Positions 25,800-37,683 of a stretch of DNA of 64,000 nucleotides are shown here, piece after piece. This stretch comes from Anthopleura xanthogrammica (Eukaryota > Cnidaria > Anthozoa > Actiniaria > Actiniidae): NCBI GenBank assembly GCA_964019055.1, contig OZ025224.1, positions 8,140,694 to 8,204,693 of the forward strand, read 5' to 3'. A program made the position numbers and the translations under genes. The notes under the pieces are model-generated. The model was given only the letters and a program-made list of their open reading frames with translations. It was not told the DNA's origin and did no database searches. How positions within the stretch are numbered: the stretch's first letter is position 1; every line of letters begins with the position of its first letter.

Positions 25800-25993
25800 A
25801 TGCTGAGTAGCCCTTGCAGATAGGCAGAAATACATATTAGTTTTATCCTTTTTATTGAAATAGCTACGACTGGGTTTCTTTTGTCATACGCTATGACCAT
25901 CAAGACAATAGCTTCAGCTGCTCTGAGCTTTGCATCTGAAGCAGAAACTCAGATGATATCCGTAGAAAGAGTCAAACTTCCCTCTGAACAAAT
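25800..25993 (+). pseudogene. Truncated copy of last ABC copy 2 exon with flanking intron
   Basis: 25800-25863 matches the intron before exon 6 of ABC copy 2 (from about 19349), including the acceptor AAATAG. 25864-25993 matches the first 130 or so bases of that exon, up to the codons after SVERV, with a few substitutions and a small deletion. The rest of the exon (NBD2) is missing; sequence homologous to the 3' flank resumes at 26036. Because intron sequence is included, it came from DNA duplication and not from reverse transcription. Confidence 0.93.
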
Positions 25994-26035
25994 TAAGATT
26001 TAAAGAAATCATTAAAAATTAAAAAACCCTGATAT

Positions 26036-26260
26036 ATAGAGATTTAAATATTTATGCTAACAGCTTACAGGAGGAATAACAAACGTCATCAGCATTGATG
26101 GCTTCAGATATCTGAGATGGTGTTTCTAGTTTCACCATCTGCGGAAGGTGTCCGAGCTTGAAGAAGCTGGAGGGTACTTTTTGTTGATGACCGTGGAAAG
26201 GGTTGGATTGCTAGGAAGAAAGAGTTAGTTAGCAAAATATTCAAATTTTAAGTGTCAAGT
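26036..26260. repeat. Duplicated segment, copy 2
   Basis: Second copy of 20930-21160, directly after the transporter fragment. A (TTG)n run at 26327-26346 follows. Confidence 0.85.
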
Positions 26261-26705
26261 CAAACCTACGTTTTCAAATTCAAGGGAGATTCATCATTTT
26301 TGACTCCATTCCATTCGATCCATTTGTTGTTGTTGTTGTTGTTGTTGCTACAGAGAAATAACGAGAGTTTAGAATAGATTTAAATTCTTAAGTATACGCA
26401 GCTTTCTTACGACCCATAAAGCATTTCGATTTGGCTCATTTGCGGGTTCAAAGAGACCCGATTTTTTTTACGAAAAATATTACGCATTGAAATTCAAACC
26501 GTTTTACATACTGGTGAATAAATACTCTCTTTGATAAAGTTTATCTAGGTATCGAATCTCTGAGCTAAAAAAACTATCTGTATTTAAACAGATTCTAATA
26601 AGAGTTCTCGAAAACACACGAGCCCTGGTTCACCTGGACGTACTTATTTGTACACTCGATATACCAAAGTAAACATAAATTCAAAACTATACAAACAAAC
26701 TCTAG

Positions 26706-26712
26706 TATAAAT
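26706..26712 (+). promoter_or_regulatory. TATA box of MMP-B
   Basis: TATAAAT 86 bases upstream of the start codon, at the position seen in MMP-A. Confidence 0.6.
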
Positions 26713-26797
26713 CATGGGAAGACTGCAAGGGTTGGAACAGTTTTAGATCCGTCTCTAGGACTTCGAGGATAATTTTGAGCAAATTAGAGTCAACATC

Positions 26798-29700
26798 ATG
26801 TTGTGTGTGGTGGCAATCTTTCTGTCATTCAGTGTCGTCGTACTTGGAGAAGACGATCAGTCAATGGCTTTGGTGAGTTAGAAAATCTTAATCTTATATA
26901 TTACGACTAAAGCTTGCTTCACACTAGCGTCGTAATTATATATCCCATACAACATTGCCACTTATATTGTATCTATTACTTGTCTTTTTTTACACCTAAG
27001 TGATATATGCAATACTGAGTCTGCGTATGTTGCTTACCATCACGATTACGACGCTAATGCATGTGAACGACACTAGAGAAAAACGTTTGCGCATGCGTGC
27101 CTTTCAGCACGCTTTCCAAGAATTTACAAGAGTTTTAGTGAGAAAATAAATTCTTTTTTTCTCCGAGTATATAAAAAATTTCGTGGGTATACTTTTGTGA
27201 GACCAAGATAATGTGTTAATAAAGACAATATGAAAGAATGAGCCTTAAGTTTCAAGAACTGATCTTAAGTTTTGGCATTTTGTAAAGACTATTTTTCAGG
27301 CAAGTGTGAAAGTCAAATTTGCATATTTTTACAATAGCACGAAGACGCTTTTGACTAATTTGCATACGGACTTAGAGCATGTGCAGACATTTTTCACGCG
27401 TGTCCATGTGAACCAGGCTTACCATATCATTCTCTTGGCTATGGTGACTTTGATTTCAAATTGGTTTTTGGTTTTCAATACGTAACACTCTTCAAAACAT
27501 TGATTTCAGAGGTTGTTTCAGGGTTCTTTAAAATTTGAAGGCTTTTTGTATCAGTCCAAGCCAAACATTCAAGTTAAAATCTCCACTTTTTCTCTCCTAG
27601 ACCTTCCTCAACAAGTACAACTACCTTTCCCAATCCCGATCTGGAAACCACGACTTACCATCTGCCATCAAGAAATTCCAGGAATTCAACAGCCTCCCAG
27701 TCACCGGTGAACTGGATCAGGCAACAGTGAAGTTGATGAAGACACCGAGATGTGGTCTGCCAGATGTAGATGACAATGGCAACAGAAAGCGCCGTTACGC
27801 TACCTATGGAAAATGGAGGAAGAGCGCTTTGACATATTACATTGAGTATGGTGCTGACTTGAGCAGAACACAGCAAGATTCAGACTTCAAGACTGCTCTT
27901 CAGTTTTGGGCTGACAAGTCATCGTTGACGTTCAGACAAGTTTATTCAGGGAATGATGCTGATATCAAAGTCAGGTAGGCTGTTTCAAGGTTCAGTCTGT
28001 GAGTGACCCAAGTCCTAACCTAGATCATGGATCCATAGGTTGTTTCAGGGTTCAGTCTGTGAGTGACTCAAGTCCCTAGATCATGGATCCATAGGTTGTT
28101 TCAGGGTTCAGTCTGTGAGTGACTCAAGTCCCTAGATCATAGATCCATGGGTTGTTTCAGGGTTCAGTCTGTGAGTTAGCCGTGCCCTGAATTTGGTCAG
28201 CCCAGAGGTTGCTTCAAGGTTCAATCTGTGAGTTAGCCATGCCCTTACTTAGAGGTTGTTTCAAGGTTCAATAACAGTGACAATTTAATCAACTTTAACA
28301 AATATTTATTGTGTTAAAAGCTTTGGCTATCACACCCACCAAGGCACCAACGTAGAGAACACCTGTGGATATCCATTCGACGGACCAGGAGGGGTTCTAG
28401 CACACGCCTTCTTCCCCGAAGATGGACGTGCTCATTTCGACGAGAGTGAAACCTACACAGCCAACACTGACCAAGGCACTAATCTTATGTGGGTCGCAAC
28501 CCATGAATTTGGACATTCTCTTGGGCTTGCTCATTCCAACGTGCGGGGCGCAATCATGTATCCATACTACACGGGATACACGCCTGGAATGAAGTTGCAT
28601 TACGATGATATCAGTGGAATACAGAGCCTGTATGGTGGTAAGCTAAGTATCTATAAATCTTTGGCCCCTAAGAGTGACTTGTTTCCAGTTTTTTTTTTCA
28701 ATGATAGTGACAAATTGTGGGGAAGGTTTGAGGGAGAAGGCTTAGCCTATCAGCCAACCAGACTACACGTCGGTTATGGCTCAGTTATAGTATAATTTTT
28801 TAATAATTCCCTTAACAGTTTCCTGCGCAATTGCGAAAGGTAGCCGTGCCTTTCCATCGAAGCGAGACATGAGTTAACTTTGCATGATAGAGACATGAGA
28901 ATAATTGTCCAAGGTGTTAAAAAGGTATATATCATTTCAAGCTCACCCTTGGTCTTGCTTCAAAGCAAAGGCATATATTGCTACCTTTAAAGATGGTGCA
29001 GGGAACTGTTAAGGCTTCTATAGCTGGGTTTCACTTGACGTCATTTTCTGTCTCGTGCGGAATGTTCCTCAGCTGAATCACAAGTTTTCAATAGAATTCT
29101 TTCTGGTTGACAGCACATGGTGGTCAGTGTTTGACCACCATTTGGAGCAGATAATGAGATTCAAGGACTTTTATCAGCTGATTGAAACCCAGCTATACAA
29201 GAATCTAGGTTATTTTTTATTGATGAAACGACTCTCAAAACTAATAATGTTTTTCTTTAAATCTGCAGGCCCTGGCCCAAAGCCAACAACAAGTGTTCCA
29301 ATAACAAGTACTCCAGGTCAGTAGAAAGAAATCGAATTTGTAACTAGAGATGTAGGGGGGTAATTGATGGCGCTTGGATGCCCTCTCCACCGTATCCTTC
29401 TTCAGAAAAGCAAAAAATCAACACATTTTATTACTAAATAGACCTCTTTAGCTTGGGTGCAATGTTTTCCTATTCAAAACTACGTGTCATTCCCTAGAGT
29501 ACCACTTCTTTGTTTAACGGTTGCGCATGAGAAAATGGAGACCTGAATATGGAAACCACTCAAACATAGAATCTTATTCTCACGAGAATGACACGTGGTC
29601 TAAAATGGGAAAACATTACGCCCAAGGTAAAGAGGTCTATTATTGTTTCACCTACTCAGCTCCTCGCCAATCTATAAACAAACTGGTTAAGAAGTTTGCG

Positions 29701-29864
29701 TAAGCTTAGAACTCTAACCATTTACTGGATTGATTTTTTCGTTCGCTGTAGAAGTATGCCAGGATAAATCGAAGTGCTGCAGTTCTTTCAAATCTTCTGG
29801 ACATTGCACGAATTACCCTGACAAGATGAGAACATTGTGCAGGAAAACATGCTCTTTCTGCTAG
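26798..29864 (+). CDS. Matrix metalloproteinase with C-terminal ShKT domain (MMP-B)
   Basis: Tandem duplicate of MMP-A, with exons 26798-26872, 27601-27974, 28321-28637, 29269-29316 and 29752-29864 (927 nt, 308 aa). It keeps the signal peptide, PRCGLPD cysteine switch, RKRR furin site, [11 protein letters not shown] zinc site, Met-turn and a six-Cys ShKT tail ending CSFC. It differs from MMP-A by a longer Pro/Thr linker exon (48 versus 33 bases) and a handful of substitutions in the catalytic exon (for example Tyr for His after the SFG start, HSNVRG for HTNVQG). Exons 2 and 3 are nearly identical between the copies, so the duplication is recent or has been homogenised. Intron 2 is filled by the 57-bp minisatellite. 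The role is extracellular matrix or peptide processing by family; the substrate is unknown. Confidence 0.92.
27975..28275. repeat. 57-bp minisatellite array in MMP-B intron 2
   Basis: Five or so degenerate units in the reverse orientation (GGTTGTTTCAGGGTTCAGTC, GTGAGTTAGCCATGCCC). They start within about 5 bases of the exon 2 donor. MMP-A lacks the array in its matching intron. Confidence 0.85.
29439..29640. repeat. MITE family A copy in MMP-B intron 4
   Basis: Cleanest ends of the family: TAGACCTCTTTAGCTTGGGT on the left and CCAAGGTAAAGAGGTCTA on the right. Confidence 0.88.
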
Positions 29865-30075
29865 ATAATTTAAGTGAGTAACGAGAAGAACTATCAATGA
29901 AAAAAAAAAAAAAAAAAAAGAGAAAGAAAATGGATTGATGGATGAATAACTAACTGGTCGGTTGGGTGAACGCATGGATAGGTATATGGGGAGGGGTTGG
30001 GATGGTGGATGGATGGCAAGGCTGCATGAGTGGATGGATGGATGGACGGGATGGATAGATGGGTGAATGAAAGAA

Positions 30076-30238
30076 TAAATGAATGGATGGATGGATGGAT
30101 GGATGGATAGATGGATGGATGGATGGAAGGATGGATGGATGGATGGATGGATGGATGGATGGATGGATGGATGGATGGATGGATGGATGGATGGATGGAT
30201 GGATGGATGGATGGATGGATGGATGGATGGATGGATGG
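30076..30238. repeat. (GGAT)n microsatellite in MMP-B 3' intron or flank
   Basis: About 40 copies with rare variants. It reads as MDGW or HPSI repeats in ORFs that are not genes. It lies between the MMP-B stop and the acceptor-like TTCATTTAG at about 30321 that starts the presumed 3' UTR exon. Confidence 0.95.
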
Positions 30239-30879
30239 TTTGGAAAAAGCAAAAATAACGATAGGAGCTGCACTGTGTTTTATTTTATGCGTAATTCATT
30301 TTATGGTTTCTTATTCATTTAGATCTTCGTCCAACACCCTTCGGCTAAAGACTAGTGACAGCTAACTAAAAGGCATGTTAACTAAAACAAATAATTAAAA
30401 ATTGTTATAAACAAGTACAGAAGTTTCACTTTGCATTGAAAGAAAGCAAGGAAAATGAAAAGAATGCAAGGGAAGCGAAGCAAGGGGAAAGAAGAAACGA
30501 GATGAGAAGAGAAGGAAAGGAAAGAGAAGAGAAGATTTGAAAAGAGAAGAGAAGAGAAGAGAAGAAAAGAGAAGGGGGCTTCATCTATATGGCAATCATT
30601 CAACGAGTCAATTGTTCATCTTATAATTCACTATAATCTATTTTATTGATGTTTCATTGCAACATTTTTTAACTTCTTTTATACTTGGGACATGTGTGTT
30701 GTCTGATATATCTTCATTCTTTACTTAGCGACCTAAAAAATAAAGAGTATAAGATGTAAATTAAACAAGTCACAATAATGTGATACTTTGTCATCGCGAC
30801 GAAAACCCACCAGGTGTCAGCCAACTATGCTATCTTCAATCACCCCACCTCATGGCACTGAGCTCCTGCCATCCAACCC

Positions 30880-31672
30880 ATCCAACCCCCCCACCCATCC
30901 AACACCCCCATCCAACACCCCATCCAACACCCCACTCTAACACCCCCATCCAACACCCCCATCCAACACCCCCCATCCAACACCCCCCATCCAACACCCC
31001 CCATCCAACACCCCCCATCCAACACCCCCATCCAACACCCCCCATCTAACACCCCCCATCTAACACCCCCATCCAACACCCCATCCAACACCCCACTCTA
31101 ACACCCCCATCCAACACCCCCCATCCAACACCCCCCATCCAACACCCCCATCTAACACCCCCCATCTAACACCCCCCATCTAACACCCCCATCCAACACC
31201 CCATCCAACACCCCACTCTAACACCCCTATCCAACACCCCCATCTAACACCCCAATCCAACACCCCCCATCCAACACCCCCATCTAACACCCCCCATCTA
31301 ACACCCCCCATCTAACACCCCCATCCAACACCCCCATCCAACACCCCATCCAACACCCCACTCTAACACCCCCATCCAACACCCCCATCTAACACCCCCC
31401 ATCCAACACCCCCCATCCAACACCCCCCATCCAACACCCCCCATCCAACACCCCCATCTAACACCCCCATCCAACACCCCCCATCCAACACCCCCATCTA
31501 ATACCCCCAATCCAACACCCCCCATCCAACACCCCCATCTAATACCCCCCATCCAACACCCCCCATCCAACACCCCCCATCCAACTACCCCATCCAACAC
31601 CCCCCATCCAACACCCCCCATCCAACACCCCATCCAACACCCCCCATCCAACACCCCCCATCCAACACCCCT
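30880..31672. repeat. GC-rich minisatellite, unit ~14-15 bases (CACCCCCCATCCAA)
   Basis: Some 50 units, with CATCTAA and CACTCTAA variants and a higher-order pattern (blocks ending CACCCCACTCTAA recur about every 130 bases). It lies directly 3' of MMP-C; on that strand it reads as Gly/Trp-rich ORFs. Confidence 0.95.
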
Positions 31673-31712
31673 AACATCGCACCCCTAACCACCCATCGAC
31701 CGATATACTCAC

Positions 31713-33536
31713 CGTAAAGGGACTGGATTCCTCTGATGTCATCGGTATGCAGTTTCATACCAGGGACATAACCAGTGTAGTATGGGAACATGATAGCTCC
31801 TTTAACGTCAGTGTGGTGAAGACCTAGAGCATGACCGAACTCGTGGGTAGCGACCCACATCAAGTTGGTGCCCTGGTCGGTGTTGTGGGTGAATTTTTCG
31901 TCCTCGTCGAAGTGAGCACGGCCATCGGATGGGAAGAAGGCATGAGCAAGGACCTTGCCTGGGCCATCGAAGGGATATGCACAGGTTCCCTCGGCATTTG
32001 TTCCGTGATGGGTTCCGGAACCAAAGCTATAATAATACAAATGATAATAATAATCATCAATAATCATTATTAATAATATCCATGATAATAATGGTGATGA
32101 TGATGATGAAGATAAAGTTGACGATGATGATCATAATAGTGATGATGATAAAGTTGACTGATGATGATCATGGTTGCTGTGGTGTTGGTGATGGTGATGA
32201 TCATGATGGTGATTATGATCATGATGGTGATGATAATGGTGATGGTGATGACGATGATGATGATGGTGATGATGTTGGTGATGATGATGGTGGTGACGAG
32301 GACGATAATGGTCATGATGATAATGGTCATGATAATGGTGATGGTGATGATGATGGTGATGATGATGATGATGATGATGGTGATGGTGATGTTGATGGTG
32401 ATGATCATGATGGTGATGATAATGATAATGATAATGATAATGGTGATGGTGATGACGATGATGATGATGATGATGATGACGATGATAGTGATGATGATGA
32501 TGGTGATGATGATGATGATGATGATGATGGTGGTGGTGAGGATGGTGGTGATGATGATGGTGATGATGATGGTGATGATGGTGATGGTGATAATGGTGAT
32601 GATGTTGGTGATGATGATGCATGGTGATGATGATGGTGATTATGGTGTTTACGGAGAATGATAACTGATAATAATGATAACGATGCTCAGTTGCAATAAA
32701 AGTAACGGCTCAACTCACCTGATCTTGATATCAGCCTGTTCAGCCCTTCCAACCTGTCTAAACGACAATCCAGATACATCAGCCCAGTATTTAAACGCAT
32801 TGTAGAACACACGATCCTGTGTGCCTTGGGGAAGGTCCCGACCATAAGCGATATAGTAGTACAGTTGCTTCTTTTTCCAGGGAGCAGCTGTCTTGTACCT
32901 ACGGACTCTCAATCCGCTCTCGTCCATGTCAGGCAGGCCGCATCTTGGTTTCTTCATCTGTGTGATGGTGGCAGCGTCGACGCGACCTGTCTCTGGGATT
33001 CCAGCGAATTTTTGGAAGTTTTTCAGGGCGGTTTCTACGTTTTGGTTACCGGATCGAGATTGGGAGATGTACTGAAACTGGTTCAGGTATTTCTAGAATT
33101 TATAAAAATTTTAATAAATAAATGAATTATTAATAGATAAATAATCAATGTATAAAGTATAATAGATGTATAATTCAATTATTTTAAAACTTAAATCTAA
33201 TTTTTTAATATTAGAAAACAAAATCAGCCAAAACACAACAAAATAATTTGAATGATAAAACAATTATTGAACTCGGTTATCACAAAATATCGTGATTTGT
33301 TAGTGTCTTGCAAACAATTATTTGCCTTTACCTTCGGCATCTGCAAATAATTGCTTGCTCGCCACTAACAAATCACGATATTTTGCTCAACCTCGTCCAA
33401 TAATTGCTTATTAATTGAACAGTTTTTCTTCTACAACTTTATTTTTCAATGAAATACTCACCAAAGCAAAAGTCTCCTCATCTTCTGCAAACACAACAGC
33501 GATAGCACAGAGTGCCAAGACTACCAAAAGCTTCAT
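31713..33536 (-). CDS. Matrix metalloproteinase, third copy, no ShKT exon found (MMP-C)
   Basis: Exons on the minus strand: 33536-33462 (signal peptide, 25 codons), 33092-32719 (374 nt) and 32026-31713 (314 nt). It keeps the PRCGLPD cysteine switch, an RVRR processing site, [11 protein letters not shown] and the Met-turn IMF, so the protease domain looks intact (254 codons up to YG). It is diverged from MMP-A/B but has identical exon 1 and 2 lengths and the same phases, and lies in opposite orientation. The last exon ends in a good donor (GTGAGT) at 31712. Within 40 bases the minisatellite starts; no linker or ShKT exon was found before the 3' end of MMP-B. If the intron is retained, the reading frame runs about 42 codons into the repeat and stops near 31585 with a Gly/Trp-rich tail. 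The gene may be truncated, may use that tail, or may have a distant 3' exon. Confidence 0.85.
32090..32645. repeat. (GAT)n-type trinucleotide array in MMP-C intron 2
   Basis: About 550 bases of GATGAT/GGTGAT. It gives long Asp, His or Met-rich ORFs that are repeat translations. It fills the intron between 32027 and 32718. Confidence 0.95.
33255..33413. repeat. Foldback element (family D) in MMP-C intron 1
   Basis: ACAATTATTGAACTCGGTTA and ATATCGTGATTTGTTAGTG are mirrored at the right end (CACTAACAAATCACGATAT, CAATAATTG). A related element lies at 40955-41093. Confidence 0.75.
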
Positions 33537-33598
33537 GGTCGTTTCCTTCGTTTTTTCTATAAACTCAAGAACTGATACTCCCTCAACGAGACCTTCTG

Positions 33599-33608
33599 CC
33601 TTATATAC
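33599..33608 (-). promoter_or_regulatory. TATA box of MMP-C
   Basis: TATATAAGG on the minus strand, about 65 bases upstream of the MMP-C start codon. Confidence 0.6.
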
Positions 33609-33934
33609 CCAGTACTTATTGATATTACGACACCTTTTCTCTACACAGCTGAGATACTGAGCATATAAGACCGCTGATAGAAATATTGCTTTTTGCAGCT
33701 TTTCTCAGTATTGACAATGTGTATTGATGCAGGCAGCGTTAATACTGACAAGTATGCAATATTATATTGTTTCTGGCCAGTCAATATATCTTTTATTGGT
33801 GGTTAGTTTGCTTTTTTAAATTTTGAAGTCTGGGTTAGTCTTTTTTATGAGAAGAGAGCCAAAATAAAAAGAATCAAAGCAACTTCTATATAAAATACTC
33901 TAGCCATATCGGATCACATGGGTTTCTGGGTTTT

Positions 33935-34150
33935 TTTTAATGGATTCTCCAGTTTTCCTCCCTTAGCGATGCCCTGACTTAGATCAGAGGTTGTAGGTTG
34001 TTTCAGGGTTCGATCAGTGAGCAAGTGAGCCATGCCCTGACTGAGGTCAGCCCAGAGGTTGTTTCAGGGTTCCATCTGTGATTTAGTAATGCCCTGACTT
34101 AGATCAGCCCAGAGGGTGTTTCAAGGTTTGATCTGTGAGTTAGCCGTGCA
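33935..34150. repeat. SINE tail followed by 57-bp repeat units
   Basis: GGATTCTCCAGTTTTCCTCC resembles the 3' part of the SINE at 46443. It runs straight into about three reverse-orientation 57-bp units (AGAGGTTGTTTCAGGGTTC). Confidence 0.7.
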
Positions 34151-34877
<727 letters not shown>

Positions 34878-35096
34878 TAGATAGTAGCTACTTCAAGTCT
34901 CCAGAACTGAACTATATTATATTCGTAAAACTATAAAATCTTGCTTGTACTTATTCTTTTTTCACAGTGAGTAAACATTTTCATTATGAATACTGTTTTC
35001 CAAATTTTGCCCCATTTCACTCTCACAAACTATCACTACATGATCCAATAATTTCATGATCTCAAACAAACTCGGACAGCGGCTAGTAAGACGGCC

Positions 35097-35105
35097 ACCG
35101 GAAGT
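35097..35105 (+). promoter_or_regulatory. ETS/GABP-like site
   Basis: ACCGGAAGT, a perfect ETS-class core of the sort found in housekeeping promoters, about 230 bases upstream of the candidate first exon at 35332. Confidence 0.35.
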
Positions 35106-35331
35106 AAATTCGCACTTTTGTATCCTAATCAGCATATGATCTTGCCTTCCCCACGTGGAATTATTCGTAGACCTTACTCGCGGCGGTGAAAGAGGTAGGT
35201 TAATGGCCGACGTTCTTCTCAAATTTTTGCAGTTAAAAATACCTGTGTATCAAAACTAGTGGTTGTAATGTGTTCTTTAATGTATAAACTTGATATCTGA
35301 GTTGTTATTTAAGAATTTTTTGATTTTTTAA

Positions 35332-35437
35332 ATGTATTTTGGAAGGTTTTTGAGGACGGCTAGTGCTACAAGAAAGAACTTAGTTAACCAGGAATCGAAC
35401 AAAACGATGTATGTACAAAGAGTAGCTAAAAATCAAG
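35332..35437 (+). CDS. Candidate first coding exon of an unidentified gene
   Basis: An ATG opens 35 codons ending at a donor (AATCAAG/GTAAGA). The predicted N-terminus MYFGRFLRTASATRKNL is basic, lacks acidic residues and looks like a mitochondrial presequence. An ETS-like site lies upstream. No matching downstream exon was found before 38.9 kb, so it may be chance or the gene may have a long intron. The protein is not recognised. Confidence 0.25.
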
Positions 35438-37398
35438 GTAAGAAGTACATTTCTTTATTTTACTAGTTACCAAAGTATAAGATTGACTCTGCATGACCTT
35501 ACAAAAGGTTTTTTTACTTGAAATATACAGCACGTTAAAAAAATTCCATGTCATCCAATGCAACTGTTTACCATTCTTCGTGTCATAACTCGAATTTCTT
35601 CGATGTGTTTAGAAATAACTCGCACGAAAATAGAGTTTCATCGGTATCGTATCCTTTATATTTATATCTTCAAAGTAAGAAAATGAACTAAAATGGAAGC
35701 ATATCTTAACAGTCTTAAATGTAATTAAAGGAGAGACGGCATAAAGGATATACAAAACGTTTTGTGGCTTTGCTCAACAGGGCGACCTGTTGCTCAAATT
35801 TTGAATTTCGCGCTTTGTCATGACGCTCTATTTACGATGCAAAACTCTCAAAACGCATGCTATTCTGATTTTAAGGAGAAAGGAAAACCGGAGAATACAT
35901 CACAGCAAAAAATTGAAATAATTTTCGATCCTAGCTAAATATCAAAATCAGCTAGTTTTCTTCTAATAATTTCAGCATTGTTTATTTGTTGTTGTCATAA
36001 TAAAAATAATAATAAATCTCATTCATTCATTCATTCATTCATTCATTCAATAATAATAATATCTATAATCTCTATCATATAGAATTTGTTTACAAATACC
36101 ATCTATTTTAAGAACATTTTTGAGAAAAGGAAATCGTCTATGTTCCCTAAGTTACTATGAACAAACGCTGCAATTTTCCTTCTCTGTGCACGGTCAACGT
36201 CATATAACAATGGAAAAAGTCTAACATAAACCTAGAACAATAGGTTTCCAAACCATCCCACTCCATTAACTATGAGAGTACTAAATTTATCTGCACTAAA
36301 AAGTACAAAATATAACTTACTGATAGTGCAATATTTATTGTTTCCTGTTGTTTCATCAGTACTATTAAGTAAAAATCTGTGCTTGATAGTAATACTTCAC
36401 TGCTTCCTCGAGTTTTGCTTTCTTAAAAGAAATTTTCCATTCAAAAAATTTCACATCTCAGACCATGCACCTGTTATTCCCTTGAGAATAAGTTTCTTTG
36501 CTTTAGTTCCCGCCAAATCAACGCACCGATCTTAAACCACTAGATGTGTAAGTAAAGAAAATATACTGAAGAGAATCACACGTTGTTTTATGATGGAGAA
36601 TGGACTACTTCGACGATGCGGCGGTCATCTATCTTGAATCTAAGTTAATGAAAAGAACCGTGTGAGAGATGCCGGGGGTATACGTAGGATCTTATGAAGT
36701 AAAAAACAAATCCTGGGTTTCTCTGGCCCATGCTGATTAAGTGACAAGCACTTCATTTTTCTACGTAGTCTCAGTCATTATTTTAACATCTTGAATCGCA
36801 AGGCATTATGGGGCGTCCAGGGGGCAAAAGAAAACAAAAATGTCGGATAAAATAGAGAGTTTCGTTTATTTGTCTTTCTGTCATGTCCATCTTCTTAATT
36901 CATCTCTTGTCAAGTTGTCTAGGCGTGAAACGTTAATTTCAATCGACCTCATAAGTGTAACAAAGATTTGTATATTTGCCTCCTACCAAAATGGCCACCG
37001 TATCGTCGAAGTAGTCCATTGCTATTGCCAAGTTTGAAAAATCGACTGAACTCCGGAACCTTCGAATTGGCTTTTAAGGGCGGAAACAATATCTTAAGGC
37101 ACTTCACCAAGATCACACGAAGAAGTTAACGGTGATGGCACTCACAATGGAGCCTATTTGTAAAGATATAATAAGCCTTTATCGTACTACATTTCCGAAA
37201 AACTTGAGGGGCGCTGAAATTAACTGATTTAACAAAGCATAAACGGTAGGTATTCCGTAAAGTACGAGGGCGTTAAGAGGTTCTATAAAGACGGAAAGTC
37301 TAGCATAACGCTGTTCGCCTTTTAATCCATTAAAACACTTTGAAACTGTGATAGAAAACTTAATTTTTAATTCAAAAGAATCGGGTTATGCAAACTGC
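35438..37398. other. Spacer, no confirmed gene
   Basis: AT-rich; an (ATTC)n run near 36016-36048 and a foldback with outer arms at 36599-36631 and 36989-37020. No exon can be supported. Confidence 0.45.
36599..37020. repeat. Foldback element with ~30-base ends
   Basis: AATGGACTACTTCGACGATG on the left is mirrored by ATCGTCGAAGTAGTCCATT on the right. The interior is AT-rich. Confidence 0.75.
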
Positions 37399-37683
37399 TT
37401 GAAATAACCTGCGCTGATCTAAGTCAGGGAACGTACGACTAACTCACAAATCGAACCCTGGAACAACTTCTGGGCTGATCTAAGTCAGGACATGGCTAAC
37501 TCACAGATCGAACCCTGGAACAACTTCTGGGCTGATCTAAGTCAGGACATGGCTAACTCACAGATTGAACCCTGGAACAACTTCTGGGCTGATCTAGGTC
37601 AGGGCATGACTAACTCACAAATCGAACCCTGGAACAACCTCTTGGCTGATCTAAGTCAGGGCACGGCTAACTCACAGATTGAT
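37399..37683. repeat. 57-bp minisatellite array (~5 copies)
   Basis: Same unit and orientation as 18501-19345 (ATCTAAGTCAGGACATGGC, CACAGATCGAACCCTGGAAC). In one frame it has no stop and reads as [18 protein letters not shown] repeats; this is not taken as a gene. Confidence 0.92.

Noticed and set aside
25800..25993. Processed (retrotransposed) transporter pseudogene
   Set aside because: Contains intron sequence and the acceptor upstream of the exon, so it is a segmental duplication remnant.
30836..31654. Gly/Trp/Met-rich ORFs on the minus strand
   Set aside because: Minisatellite translation. Only the part in frame with MMP-C is worth testing, and it is listed as a finding.
32082..32661. 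Asp-rich, His-rich and Met-rich ORFs of about 160-180 codons
   Set aside because: Trinucleotide repeat within an MMP-C intron, bounded by good splice sites.
34962..35222. 86-codon minus-strand ORF
   Set aside because: No recognisable domain, no splice context, overlaps the ETS-site promoter-like region on the other strand.
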